64,000 nt of DNA, taken from Epithemia pelagica (taxonomy: Eukaryota > Bacillariophyta > Bacillariophyceae > Surirellales > Surirellaceae). This document shows positions 8,336-19,400 of this stretch, in pieces (position 1 is the first letter of the stretch; each line of letters starts with the position of its first letter). The stretch spans positions 1,488,001 to 1,552,000 of the forward strand of contig OX337237.1 of the NCBI GenBank assembly GCA_946965045.2, given 5' to 3'. The position numbers were made by a program, and so were the translations under genes. A model generated the notes under the pieces. That model was not told where the DNA came from. It saw nothing but the letters and a program-made list of their open reading frames with translations, and searched no databases.

Positions 8336-10606
8336 ATGACAACCACCACAACACCATCATTCTTCTTCGTTCGGTCCCTGGTTCGTTGCTGGTTGGCCAT
8401 GGCCCTATTGTCCCACACCGCCTTGGCGACGGCCACCTGGACCAACACTCAGCCCGAGTATTCGGCGGCATCCTGGTCTTCCTCCTCTGCTAAAGTGGAG
8501 GAGTCGTTGGACCAAACTCATTATCATTCGTTGTGGTCGTCGTCGCGGCAGCCTGGGATCAACGCGAGTAGTGAGTGTGGGCCGACCACCACCACCAACG
8601 AGTCGCACGTTCCGAGCGGCAACAACGAGAGCAACCTTGTATTGGATGGATCCACGTTTGGAGTCGTACAGACGTTGCGACGGGCGGACGAACCAGAGTC
8701 GCACGACGACCAAGTAGTTGCCGCCCACCTGCAGGAAACGGCACGGTATATGAGGATGCAGGTCCAACCTCCGTCCCTTGACAACAACGACGACAACGAC
8801 TGCCGCAATCGCCATGAAGATTGTACCCTCTGGGCGGTACAAGGGGAATGTCAGGTCAACCCCAATTACATGGCCTACCAGTGTGCCCCCGCCTGTCAAA
8901 CCTGTCACTGGTTATTGTTGGAGGAGGAACCGGACGAGGCATGGCCACACAAAGAAGAAGAAGACGAAGAGGAAACTATGAATCCTGAGTTGGAGACTGG
9001 CGACTTGGAGTATGAATGGAGCGTCTCCTTTGGCGTGGCACAACACTTGTTGGATGCCACGGGACAAATCTCCCGACAACGGTTGCGGGTCCAATTGGAG
9101 GAAACCTCTCGGTACTACCGACAACTAGCACAACAACCACCACAAGGCGGCCTCGACACGGATCCTGCACCAACCGTCGTGCCCTGTGCCAATCACAACC
9201 CATGGTGTACGCTCTGGTCCCTGCGAGGAGAATGCCAACGCAATCTCCGGTACATGACCCACAACTGTGCTCCCGCCTGTCACGTGTGCCCCACGAAATG
9301 GGACCCAATCGATACTGATCATGATTCCGAACAAGCCATGGAGGATATATACGAGGAAGAAGAAGAAGGTCCTGGATCGGATTTTGGAGTGGTTCAAGTG
9401 TTGTCGGACCTCGACTCGCAAGACTGGGAGGAGGAGGACGAGGAGGATCCCATGGACCAAGCTCAACGCCGCAGGGCCTTTGCGGTGCATTTAAAAGCCA
9501 CCCAGACCTACATGACCCACACCGTGTGGCCCGATCCCGCCTATGAATCTGTCTGGGAGTCGTGTCGCAATCACCATGCGTCGTGTACGGAATGGGCCGC
9601 CTTGGACGGAACCTGCACGACGCATCGGGGATACATGTACCGTCAGTGTGCCCCCGCCTGTTTAAAGTGTGAAATGGTGCAGTACCAGACCCGTTGTGCC
9701 GCGGATCCTCACGATCCCAATGCCTGGTCCCACCCGGGAGACTTGAATGGAATGTTTGAACGCATTGTTTCCACCTACCCCAATGTCACTGTCGTGTCGC
9801 AGCCACGGACGCCCCTCGACACTACTCTCCCAACCATTGACGACGACAACAACAACAGCACTTTCCAGAATACCACGACGCCACTCGACGGACCATGGAT
9901 TGTCATTCTGGATGACTTTATCAGCACCGAGGAAGCCGAGGCCTTGATCTTGGAGGGAACCCAGCAGGGTTATGACCCCAGTCAGGGCGTTGGCAGCGTG
10001 GACGAGGCGACGGGAGAGTATCAAGAAATCGTGACGCGTCGTCGGACCTCCACCAATACCTGGTGCGAACAAGAGTGTCAAGCCAATCCTCTCGTGGCTC
10101 AAGTGTTGGATCGATTGGTCCAGCTCACTGACTTGCCCTTGGACCATTCGGAATCCTTGCAATTGCTCAAATGTAAGTCGTTGTGTTGTGTATGTATACT
10201 GGTATTGCCTTGTACGTGATGGCGAGTGGGTCTGACTCGTTTCATGACATGTTTGTCGTTTATCATGTGGCATTCAGACGAAGAAGGCGAATTTTATGGC
10301 ACACACCACGATTACATTGCCCACGATCGCGACGCGATTCAAGGACCTCGCATATTGACCGTTTTCTTGTACTTGAATCATGTGGAAGAGGGGGGAGAAA
10401 CCCGGTTTGACTATTTTGACGACACCAGAGTCCAACCCAAACCCGGACGAGCCGTGGTGTGGCCCAGTGTCTTGGACGAATCGCCCATGGACCGCGACGA
10501 CCGGACCTACCACGAAGCCATGCCCGTCGTGCGAGGACGCAAGTATGGTGCCAATGCCTGGTTTCATCAACGAAGCTGTGCCAAGGCCGAAGAACTGGGA
10601 TGCTAA
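8336..10606 (+). CDS. Secreted protein with three ShKT domains and a C-terminal prolyl 4-hydroxylase
   Basis: Two exons, 8336-10172 and 10278-10606, joined by a 105-bp intron (GTAAGT...CAG) within a Tyr codon; 721 residues. Residues 1-32 are a signal peptide. Three six-cysteine ShKT domains lie at about 155-189, 283-317 and 411-446, each ending CAPAC-x2-C and each preceded by FGVxQ and an ETxxYM-like segment. Residues ~520-721 are a 2-oxoglutarate/Fe(II) prolyl 4-hydroxylase domain: HxD in GTHHDYIAH (His and Asp bind iron), EEGGETRFDYF, WPSVLD, the distal iron His in YHEAMPV and the 2-oxoglutarate Lys in RGRKYGANAW. It is predicted to hydroxylate prolines of secreted or cell-wall proteins in the ER or Golgi. 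In plants the ShKT domain, when present, follows the hydroxylase; here several precede it. Asp/Glu-rich linkers separate the modules. Confidence 0.9.
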
Positions 10607-11041
10607 AACCCTTTTTGTAGGCAAATACCAAAGGGGCAGAACGGATATCTACGGTCTAGGTAGTTCATGTACCAGTCTCTGGTCTTTTGCAGTCCCCTGG
10701 CGCGACACATGCAGCGCTTCACCTAATTAATGGCTTTTGTTCTACTTTTAACGACTCTTACCTGCTAACAAGACTAAATTGTAATAACCCTTGCAATGAC
10801 ACGGATCAAGATCAAGACGGCACTCCTTCCAGTCGCGACTGGTCGGCGCGCGGATGCAACAATACGAACTCTCCTTTTTCTCGCTCTCAACTGATGCCAC
10901 AACCACGACAAGAAGTCATCGCAAGAAAAGGGGCAACCCTCTAGCATCAGCATTCAGGCATTCCAAAGACCAAGAAACGTGGGTTACCACATTGAACAAC
11001 GACATCCCTTGCGGTCTGTCACTCATACTGAGAGTTCCATC
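10607..11041. other. Intergenic region between two tandem ShKT-P4H genes
   Basis: 3' flank of one copy and promoter plus 5' UTR of the next. An open frame continues upstream of the downstream gene to about 10979 but only from a TTG/ATG-poor leader, so it is treated as 5' UTR. Confidence 0.4.
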
Positions 11042-13077
11042 ATGAAGAAACCTGGAAGGAGGATCCCCTCCCTTCCAACTATCACCACGGTGTTGCTACG
11101 TCGCGTGGCCATGGGGGCAACCATGATACTTGCATCTAGTGTTTCGAGGTACGAGGCCCGATTTGTGGAATCCTCGCAGGTCGTGGATGTCGGCAGATCC
11201 GCGGCTTTGGAAACCGAGGCGACCACCAAGCTGCATCAACAACAACAACATCATCAACAACAACAACATCAAGTGTGTGACACCTCCAACCAACAAGACT
11301 GTGCGATTGAGGATGAGGGAGCGATCGAATCCTCTTCTCCAGAGCAAACAACAAAGAATGGCAGTTCTACCACCTTGAATCATTCCACAACCAATGGCAA
11401 TCCACAGCAAGAGGATATCCAGCAACAACATCAACAACAACAACAACAAGTGTTGGAACAAGACGAACCATTGTACTACTCGGACGTGGATGATCACGTA
11501 GAGGAAGAGTACGAAGAAGAAGAAGATTTTTATGAAGAACCAGACTACGAAGAGGAAGAAGAAGAAATGGATCGCAGCAAGCCGGCTGGTGTCGAGTTTG
11601 GTGTGCCGCAATTAATGGACCAATCCTATGTGGATCAAGCCGCTGTGTGGGCCAGATTGACCGAAACACAAACCTATATGCAAGACTTTATCAACCATCA
11701 CGATCGGTTTGTACGAGTGCGAGGCACTTGTTGGAATCAACAAGACATGTGTACCGTGTGGGCCGCGGTCGGCGAATGTGAGGCCAATCCAGACTATATG
11801 CAGCAACAGTGTGCCCCAGCCTGTCACGCCTGTCGGAGACCACCCACGGGGCCCGGTGTCGAATTTGGAGTACCCCAAATTTTGGACTATGCACCGGGTG
11901 GTGTGCCCAGTCCCAACCGATTGGTGCTGCAAGAGGCCTTGGCAGAAACGACCCGGTATATGCAGGACGACATTTGGACCAATTCCTTTTATCAACCCGT
12001 GTGGAAGACTTGTTTCAATCACGAGGACATGTGTACGGTGTGGGCTGCCACGGGTGAATGCGAGAGCAATGCCGCCTACATGAACGAGCAGTGTGCCCCC
12101 GCCTGTGCCTCGTGTCAACACTTGCATTACGATACCCGATGTGCCGCCAATCCCAACGATCCAGTCGTGTGGAAACCAGGAGATGTCAATCGCATGTTTG
12201 AACGAATCGTTAGCAGTACACCACACGACGAATGGATGCAAAGTATTCTCACTGCAGCAGCAGCAAAGGGAGGAGGCAACAACCACACCAACGAAGCACC
12301 CGAGGTATTGGTACTGTCGCGACCAGACTATTTGCCAGGGGACGACGAGACCACGGCCGACTACAAGGTGGGACCATGGATTGTGGCCATTGACAATTTT
12401 GTGACATTCGACGAGGTCAAGCAATTGATTTTGCAAGGGAAAAAAGAGGGATACAAGGTGAGCGAGGCCGTGGGAGAAGTTGATGAAGAAACGGGAGAGT
12501 ATGAAGATATTGTCACAGAGGACCGAACATCGACCAATGCCTGGTGCGAAGAATCCTGCGAAGCCGATCCCATGGTTCACAATGTCTTGGAACGAATTGA
12601 AGCATTAACAGGAATCCCTCGAGAAAACTCGGAATCCCTCCAATTACTTCGCTGTAAGATTTTATGGGTGTCACGCGCGTTGAATGGTCCGTCTCAATTG
12701 GTCCACTCAATTTCGTTTTTGCGTTTCTTGATTTCTTTTACGTAGACGAAATCGGTCAATTCTACTTGACACATCATGATTATATTGATCATGAATATAC
12801 CAATGTCCAAGGTCCTCGCATACTCACTGTATTCATGTATTTAAGTGACGTTGAAGAGGGCGGCGAAACACGGTTTGATTACTTTGGCGACGACTTGCAG
12901 GTCCGACCCAAACGGGGTCGTGTCGTCCTGTGGCCCAGTGTCTTGGACGAAGATCCCTTGGAAATTGATGAGCGGACAGAACATGAGGCCATGCCAGTCC
13001 TAAAAGGACGCAAATATGCCGCCAATGCCTGGCTTCATTTGCGTAGTTATCAAAAGGCTCTGGAACTAGGATGTTGA
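11042..13077 (+). CDS. Secreted protein with two ShKT domains and a C-terminal prolyl 4-hydroxylase
   Basis: Two exons, 11042-12653 and 12746-13077, with a 92-bp intron (GTAAGA...TAG) at exactly the same phase-1 Tyr codon as in the gene at 8336; 647 residues. ATG 11042 was chosen because it is followed directly by a basic and hydrophobic signal-like segment; the frame also has an upstream ATG at 10979. A long poly-Gln/His and acidic region (about 60-180) precedes two ShKT domains at about 230-263 and 323-356, each with FGVPQ and ETxxYMQD ahead. The hydroxylase (about 444-647) has HxD in LTHHDYIDH, the distal His in EHEAMPV and Lys in KGRKYAANAW. Close paralogue of the 8.3-kb gene, with one ShKT module fewer; tandem duplication is the simplest origin. 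Confidence 0.9.
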
Positions 13078-13315
13078 TCACAACAAACCTCAATTGACAG
13101 CGCACGAGTGCATGCTTGGCAAGTTGCTGCAAAAAGTTAACAATTCTACAAGCATGTTTGATGAGATACTCTTGGAGAATCATCAATTGTCGAATCGGAA
13201 AGTATCTTAATGTAAATATATCTAATCATGTAAACTACCACGTAGCATCATCTCGCTTCATCCCCTGTCGTGCGGTTGCGCAGCATTACGCGAAAGTAAA
13301 CTTGGCGTCGACAAG

Positions 13316-15496
13316 TCAAAACCCAACCTTCAAAGCTGCCGCAATCAAGTCGTTCTTGGTTGCGCCCTTTCCAATTCCTTTTGGTGCAATGCCCGTCTGC
13401 TGGCTCTTCAACTCGACAAGTTGCCAGAGTTGAAATCGCGTAAAGGATGCCAACACTTTGGAATAACTGTTGTACACTCGAGCGACACGAGTCGCTTTGG
13501 ATGCATTAGACAAATCGTCAGGTCCTGCTATGGTGGGATCCAGACCAACAATGAGGTCTTTCAACTCTTGCATGGTCAGCTTGCAATAGCTCTCGGGGTA
13601 TCCCAAGTTTGGGTTATGCCGAACAGGCGACATGCACTTTCGTCGCATTTCGTCTGTGATTCTTCCCATTTTGCTGGGTTGAAAGGTCTCATGAAAGTCC
13701 ATTAGATTCTCAAAAACAGTTAGGGTCGCCGAGCAACGACAAGCCGGATCGATGGAAGAAATGACAGGACTCATGACCACGGACGGAGGCCGACTGGGAA
13801 TCAAGTCAGGCTTTGGAGAAACACCAACTGACGGAGGTTGACTGGGAATAGAGTCGGGCTCTGGAGTCATGCCAACAAAAGGCGCAGATGTGGAAGTCCG
13901 CTTCCGAAATAGTCCCAGCAATAGCCAAGAAGCAGCAAGTAACATCGTGACTCCGAGGCACACCATGCTCGTATTGTCCATGTTACCAATGTTCATGACT
14001 TCCCATGCAAGGCTCAATGGATGGTGTGCGATGGGCTCCGGTGATTCTGTATGGTGCAATGAATCAATGTTGAGATCTTCCTGATGTTCTGGTAAAACCC
14101 CTGGCATTGGCATGTCGTGAAGGACCAGATCATGGTCCTGGGCGACCGTAAAATCAGCAGTGTCGTTTACAGTGATCAAAATTGAGTCGACTTCTTCCAC
14201 ATATTCTGCGACATTATCAAGAGACATTTCCCAAAATGGAATCCAATCAAAACCCATATCCTCCGCTCCTTTCTCCATGTCCAGGCCAAGTGACTCAACT
14301 GTCTCATGGGAAGAAAAGGGATTTGCCTTCATTGACTTATCGAGCGTTGCACGTGCGACCGATGCTAAACCTTCACTGTCACCGGGGGCAGTGCCGTTCA
14401 GGTCACCAAACACAGTCTCTTCGATTAATTGAACGACATGAACACCAGAAAATTCTTCACCTTGAAAGCGAGTCCACGTCAAAGACCTCCACAGTAAGGG
14501 CATTGCCACCACAAAAGAGAACAGGATCGTCAACCAGACGTTGGCTTTGGGAAATACGCGAACCGGATGACTCTCATTATTGCCATTCGGAGAATGTCCG
14601 TCTGTTCCTGTGACAAGTCCTACCTGGTCTGGTCCGTCGACACCATGTTCTGGTGCAACTTCCTGGTGGTTTCCTCCATGTATCTCTGCGGAGGCGGTTT
14701 CTTCCAACTGGCGTAACAAAGCCGTGGCATGGATACGTACTTCTGCGTGAAAGTTGTCGTCCAGGTGAATTGTTTCCTCGCTTGCCTGCCGTCCAAGACT
14801 TTCGACGACGTCGTCGATCAAAAATGGAGACTCGTCATCTTCTGCTTCTCCATCATCAATTAAGGAATTCCCGTGGAGGTCAAACTCTTCACTGTCATGA
14901 GCGACAACATGGTCTCCATGAACTTTGTCCAGGGATTGAGACGATTCCCTGTGGGTACTCGAGTTGTACGTGTCACTGAACAATGTCAAGGGACAAAGTG
15001 GTGGCTCTTGAGTGGTTTCCATTTCAGCGGAATCCACTGTCATGTTATCCGAGACAGACGGAAGAATCTCAACTCCTGCTGCCGACGACGACGTTGTTCC
15101 GGCGGAACCCTCGCTCTCGCCACCACCACCCCGCAGATTCGCAAGAATCGTTTCGTCGACATCTTGTGGATCAAAGGAAAGCGATGAGGCAGGCTCATCA
15201 GATGATGCTCCTTCCGATTCTTCTTGCCTATCGCCATCGAGATCCGGATACAACGCCTCTTGTACCGTTTCTGTCCTTGAATTGCTCATTCGAACATTAT
15301 CGTAAGTGAGTGGTCGATCCATGACATTTCCTGATGTCGAGAAGTGCGACTCGTGGATGGAGACTGATCCTTGCATCAACAGTGACGATGATGTACCATG
15401 GCCCGCGGGAGGATCCATCAGAGGACTTGTATCGCGTTGTTGAGGGTGAGGATGTCGACGAGAATCGGAAGCATTGACGGTTGCCTGGGGATTCAT
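13316..15496 (-). CDS. Two-TM protein of unknown function, paralogue A
   Basis: 726 residues from ATG 15496. I chose this internal ATG because MNPQATVNAS matches MNSQDTVSAS at the start of the paralogue at 22.7 kb. The N-terminal ~300 residues are acidic and low complexity. A hydrophobic segment (LTILFSFVVAMPLLW) follows, then a region with the motif MGFDWIPFWE shared with the paralogue, a second hydrophobic segment (CLGVTMLLAASWLLLGLF) followed by basic residues, and a conserved C-terminal domain of ~150 residues. That domain contains FHETFQPSKMGR, YPESYCKLTMQEL and ends TKNDLIAAALKVGF, which resembles the end of a SAP/HeH-type helix-turn-helix. No known family recognised. It sits convergent with the ShKT-P4H gene 238 bp away. 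Confidence 0.75.
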   Translation of the reverse strand: MNPQATVNASDSRRHPHPQQRDTSPLMDPPAGHGTSSSLLMQGSVSIHESHFSTSGNVMDRPLTYDNVRMSNSRTETVQEALYPDLDGDRQEESEGASSDEPASSLSFDPQDVDETILANLRGGGGESEGSAGTTSSSAAGVEILPSVSDNMTVDSAEMETTQEPPLCPLTLFSDTYNSSTHRESSQSLDKVHGDHVVAHDSEEFDLHGNSLIDDGEAEDDESPFLIDDVVESLGRQASEETIHLDDNFHAEVRIHATALLRQLEETASAEIHGGNHQEVAPEHGVDGPDQVGLVTGTDGHSPNGNNESHPVRVFPKANVWLTILFSFVVAMPLLWRSLTWTRFQGEEFSGVHVVQLIEETVFGDLNGTAPGDSEGLASVARATLDKSMKANPFSSHETVESLGLDMEKGAEDMGFDWIPFWEMSLDNVAEYVEEVDSILITVNDTADFTVAQDHDLVLHDMPMPGVLPEHQEDLNIDSLHHTESPEPIAHHPLSLAWEVMNIGNMDNTSMVCLGVTMLLAASWLLLGLFRKRTSTSAPFVGMTPEPDSIPSQPPSVGVSPKPDLIPSRPPSVVMSPVISSIDPACRCSATLTVFENLMDFHETFQPSKMGRITDEMRRKCMSPVRHNPNLGYPESYCKLTMQELKDLIVGLDPTIAGPDDLSNASKATRVARVYNSYSKVLASFTRFQLWQLVELKSQQTGIAPKGIGKGATKNDLIAAALKVGF

Positions 15497-16437
15497 CGTG
15501 TTGTGAGTGTTGTTTGTCTTGACCGCAAGACGTTCAATCAACAACAAGTGAACCAACTGAATGAGACTATCAAAGAGAGGATATCAGTGTCTCTCTCTAT
15601 CGGTCTTTGTGCTGACAAGAGATGAGGGTGATAAGTTGGTGTTCGGATAGTTTTGAGAATCGCAACGTTTCGGACTTGTCGACTTCGCTGGTAGAGTACC
15701 TTCCCTTAAGGTGGAGTTTTTGTACGATTGCGACGCCTGCTGTTGGTTTCCTTGACTCTGAAACGATCTCAGTTACGAAGGAATCTTGCCGTTTCGATAT
15801 TCTCGTTGTTGGTCGGCTGTTTGTTGGATGTCTCTCTCATTCGTTTGTGTCGTGGATCTGATGGCGAGGACGTTTGTATGTGCGCGGGCTCGCCAAAAAT
15901 ATTCACTCGTAAACTTGCTTCCGACGCGACGCAGATCGATCGCGGGTCATTTTTCACGTGTGATGGCCAGTGCCAGGGTCCATCCAAACGGAGAGTATGA
16001 GATAAGAACTACGGACGATCGAAAGAAAGGTATCTAGTTCTTATGGATGCCAACGATTGAATGGTCTCGACTTTGTTCGCTAAGGAACTTGTTGCTGCTA
16101 TTGCTTTCGGGTGAGGGTATGCGCACTACATATCATGTCGCGTTTACGAGCATGAAGGACTGGCTCCTTTCTCCACATTCGTCATTGATGATAAGGTTAC
16201 CATGAGACATGAGACATGATATTGGAGAAGCAGCGATTTTCTCCAACAAATACAACCACAAAGCGCACCATGGGGTGGTCCATGTCCATGGGTCACAGGT
16301 CATGCATGATCACATTTGCACTCCTCGGCGGGATGTAGGACGTAAGATCGGTGTTTGCCATAACAGTCTTATACGGCATGCGTTATCGGTAGTTGTGGTA
16401 CGTTTTCTCTGTGTTATATGAGAACAGTTGAAGATCT
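15497..16437. other. Intergenic region between divergent genes
   Basis: 941 bp between the start of paralogue A (-) and the start of the histidine kinase (+). Small ORFs present lack coding character. Should hold both promoters. Confidence 0.4.
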
Positions 16438-19400
16438 ATGTCGCATCAGCCACTCGCACAACGCGAACAGCGAACAGCGAACAATCATACATCCCAGTCA
16501 GTTGCCGACAGCCGACCACGTAGGTGTACTGTGACAGGCCCCCGACACCCAATTCCAACTTCCAACAACAACCTTCCACCTTCCACCGCCCCTACCCCTA
16601 CCGCATCAGGAGAAAAGAATGAGCACCTCCCAATTCCCAATATGTCCTCTAATTCTAATCGGCACTGCAACTTGGACAACGGAACAACGAAGCACTCAAC
16701 AAGACAAACGGAGGAGCAGCGGACAAATAATAGAAAATGGCCTCTCATGGCAAACGTACCACCACCAGCAAGTCATCACCATGAGCGAACGCCACCGTCG
16801 TCGTTGGCTCTTTCGGGTCTCGGTGTTCCGGTCGTAGCTGTGGATCGAGAACATTGTATCATCGAATGGAACCACAAGCTCCAAGACCTCACGGGGTATG
16901 ATTTGGATCAGGTGAAGGGCCTTGCGATTGAATCGCTCTGCCTGGAAAATTGCCATGAGAGTTTGTCCAATGTTTGGAACGAGGGCTTTCAACGTCCGAG
17001 CGAATGTACAATGGTGCTTCAATCCAGTGGTGGTACCTTACTTTGCTTTACAGCGAGAACCGTTCCTCATTCATTGGACAGAACTGATGGGGACAGTGCC
17101 GAAGCAGTGGTTTTTCTTTTGGAAACCAATCCTCAAGTGCTGAAGGGCTTTTCGTTGTCGTCGTCGAGCAGCAAAAAATGGGAAGAAACAGCATCCTTGG
17201 CAAGACGGGTTGGACTTCCAATGGTTGCCTTTGATCACACTGGCTGCATCCGAGTCTGGAACCGACCTGCGGCAGATTGTTTTGGCTACGATGCATCGGA
17301 AGCACGTGGAGAAAACATTTATGAATACAAGTTACTGGATAGTGGTCGACAACACACCTTCAAGGAGATTGTCGAGAAGCGTTGTTCCTGCCGTGTACTA
17401 CGCTCGAGTGGTTTGCAGCAACTGGAGGTACACACAAAATCGGGTCAGACCAAAACAGTCCTGGCCAACCTCATTACTCTTGATGACGAGTCCGTCTCCA
17501 GCGAACCATCGTTTGGGACACTCGTGGTCACTGTTGAAACCTTGGAGTCGACGGTCGCGGTCGACAATCGAACTGGAGCGGGGATGCCACTGGAGCTGGG
17601 CGACCTGCTGAATACCTTGAATGCACCCATTTTTGGATTGGATTCTCATGGGAAGGTGAATGAATGGAACGAGAAAATGGGTGAAATCACTGGATACGGC
17701 CGAGAGGAAGTCATCCATTCCCCCTTTCTGGAGACGGTCATCCCACAAGAGAAACGAGAAAAGGTCAGGGATATGCTACAGTCGGTCGCCGCTGGTGTGC
17801 CACTCTCTAATCTTGATATCATGATCCAGACAAAAAGTGACGAGAGGAGAACCTTGCAGGTCAATGTCTCTCCGGTTCGTGATTCTGATGGTGTAGGGTT
17901 TGTGGTTTTGGCGCAGGACGTTACGGAAGCATTCCTGCAGGAGAAGGCTGTCCGGGCGATGGCGCGAGAGTTGAGGCTCTTGATTGATAGCGCAAATGCT
18001 CCCATTTTCGGAATTGATTGTATGGGTGACGTGAATGAATGGAACCAAAAGATGGCAGAACTAACTGGATATTCACAAGATGAAGCAATGGGACGTCACC
18101 TTGTCACAACGTTTATCGATGAACGGGTGCAAGACTCTGCGCAACACGTCCTGGACAAGGCACTTACGGGAAAGGGAACCTCCCATTTCGAAATGGAAAT
18201 ACGGACGATATCCAACAATGTTCGCCATTTTCTAGTCAACGTGAACACGCGACGAGATGCCGACAATGTCGTCGTTGGTGCAGTCTTACTCGCTCAAGAC
18301 GTTACAGAAGCGGTCCACAGGGATCGCGCGGTGGCTGCCATGGCGCTGGAATTACGACAATTGATTGACACCGCAAACGCTCCAATATTTGGCATTGACA
18401 TTGATGGAAATGTAAACGAGTGGAACAAGTGTTCACAAGGAATCACTGGATTCTCCAAAGAAGAAGCATTCGACGAACCCCTTGTGGAGAAATTTATTGC
18501 GCCTTCCATGCGTCAAAAGGTTCACGAAATCTTGGATGCAGCCTTGCATGGTAATGAGACATCAAATTACGAGCTTGAGTTTGTTTCCAAGTCCGGGGAA
18601 CCTCGATTTTTGCTTGTGAATGCGACGACAAGGAGAGACCCTGAATTCAACATTGTTGGTGTTGTTGGCGTTGCTCAGGATGTGACCGAGCATAAGAAAC
18701 ATGCAGCAGAACTCCGAAAGATGCAGCTGCTCCAAGCAAAACAGGAAGCAAGTGTTGAAACAGAGAGAAACATGACTGCATACTTTGCGCATGAATTGCG
18801 TAATCCACTGGGTGCCATTGACAGTGCCCTCAATGCCATGCCTGAAGAATTGCCAGAAGCCGCGAAATCACTTGTTGATGGTATGCAACTTTGTAGTAGA
18901 TTTATGTCATCGATTATGAACAATCTGTTGGATGTGAGAAAGATGGAAGAAGGCAAGATGAAACTCAGCAATAGTCCGTTGTCGCTGACTGGCCTCTTGC
19001 GACGTGTTCACACGATGCTGTTGCCTTCTGTCAAGACAGGTGTAGAGTTTGAATATGCCTCTTTCACGGAAGGAAACGACTGGGTGATGGGTGATGAACA
19101 TCGAATACAGCAGATTTTGACAAACGTGGTTACAAATGCAATCAAGTATACATTGAAAGGGTTGGTACGACTCTCTATCAGCTGGAGCAAACAAGCTGTC
19201 AAGTTTGAATGCACCGATACAGGCCCTGGAATTCCCAAAAGTGAGCAGAAGAAACTGTTTCAACGATTTGTGCAAAGGGGAGGAGCGCCTGGGACGGGTC
19301 TGGGACTCGCCATTTCCAAACACCTCGTGACACTCATGTCCGGCGAAATTGCCTTCATCAGTGATCCGTCGGTACAACCAGGAACGACTTGCATTGTTCG

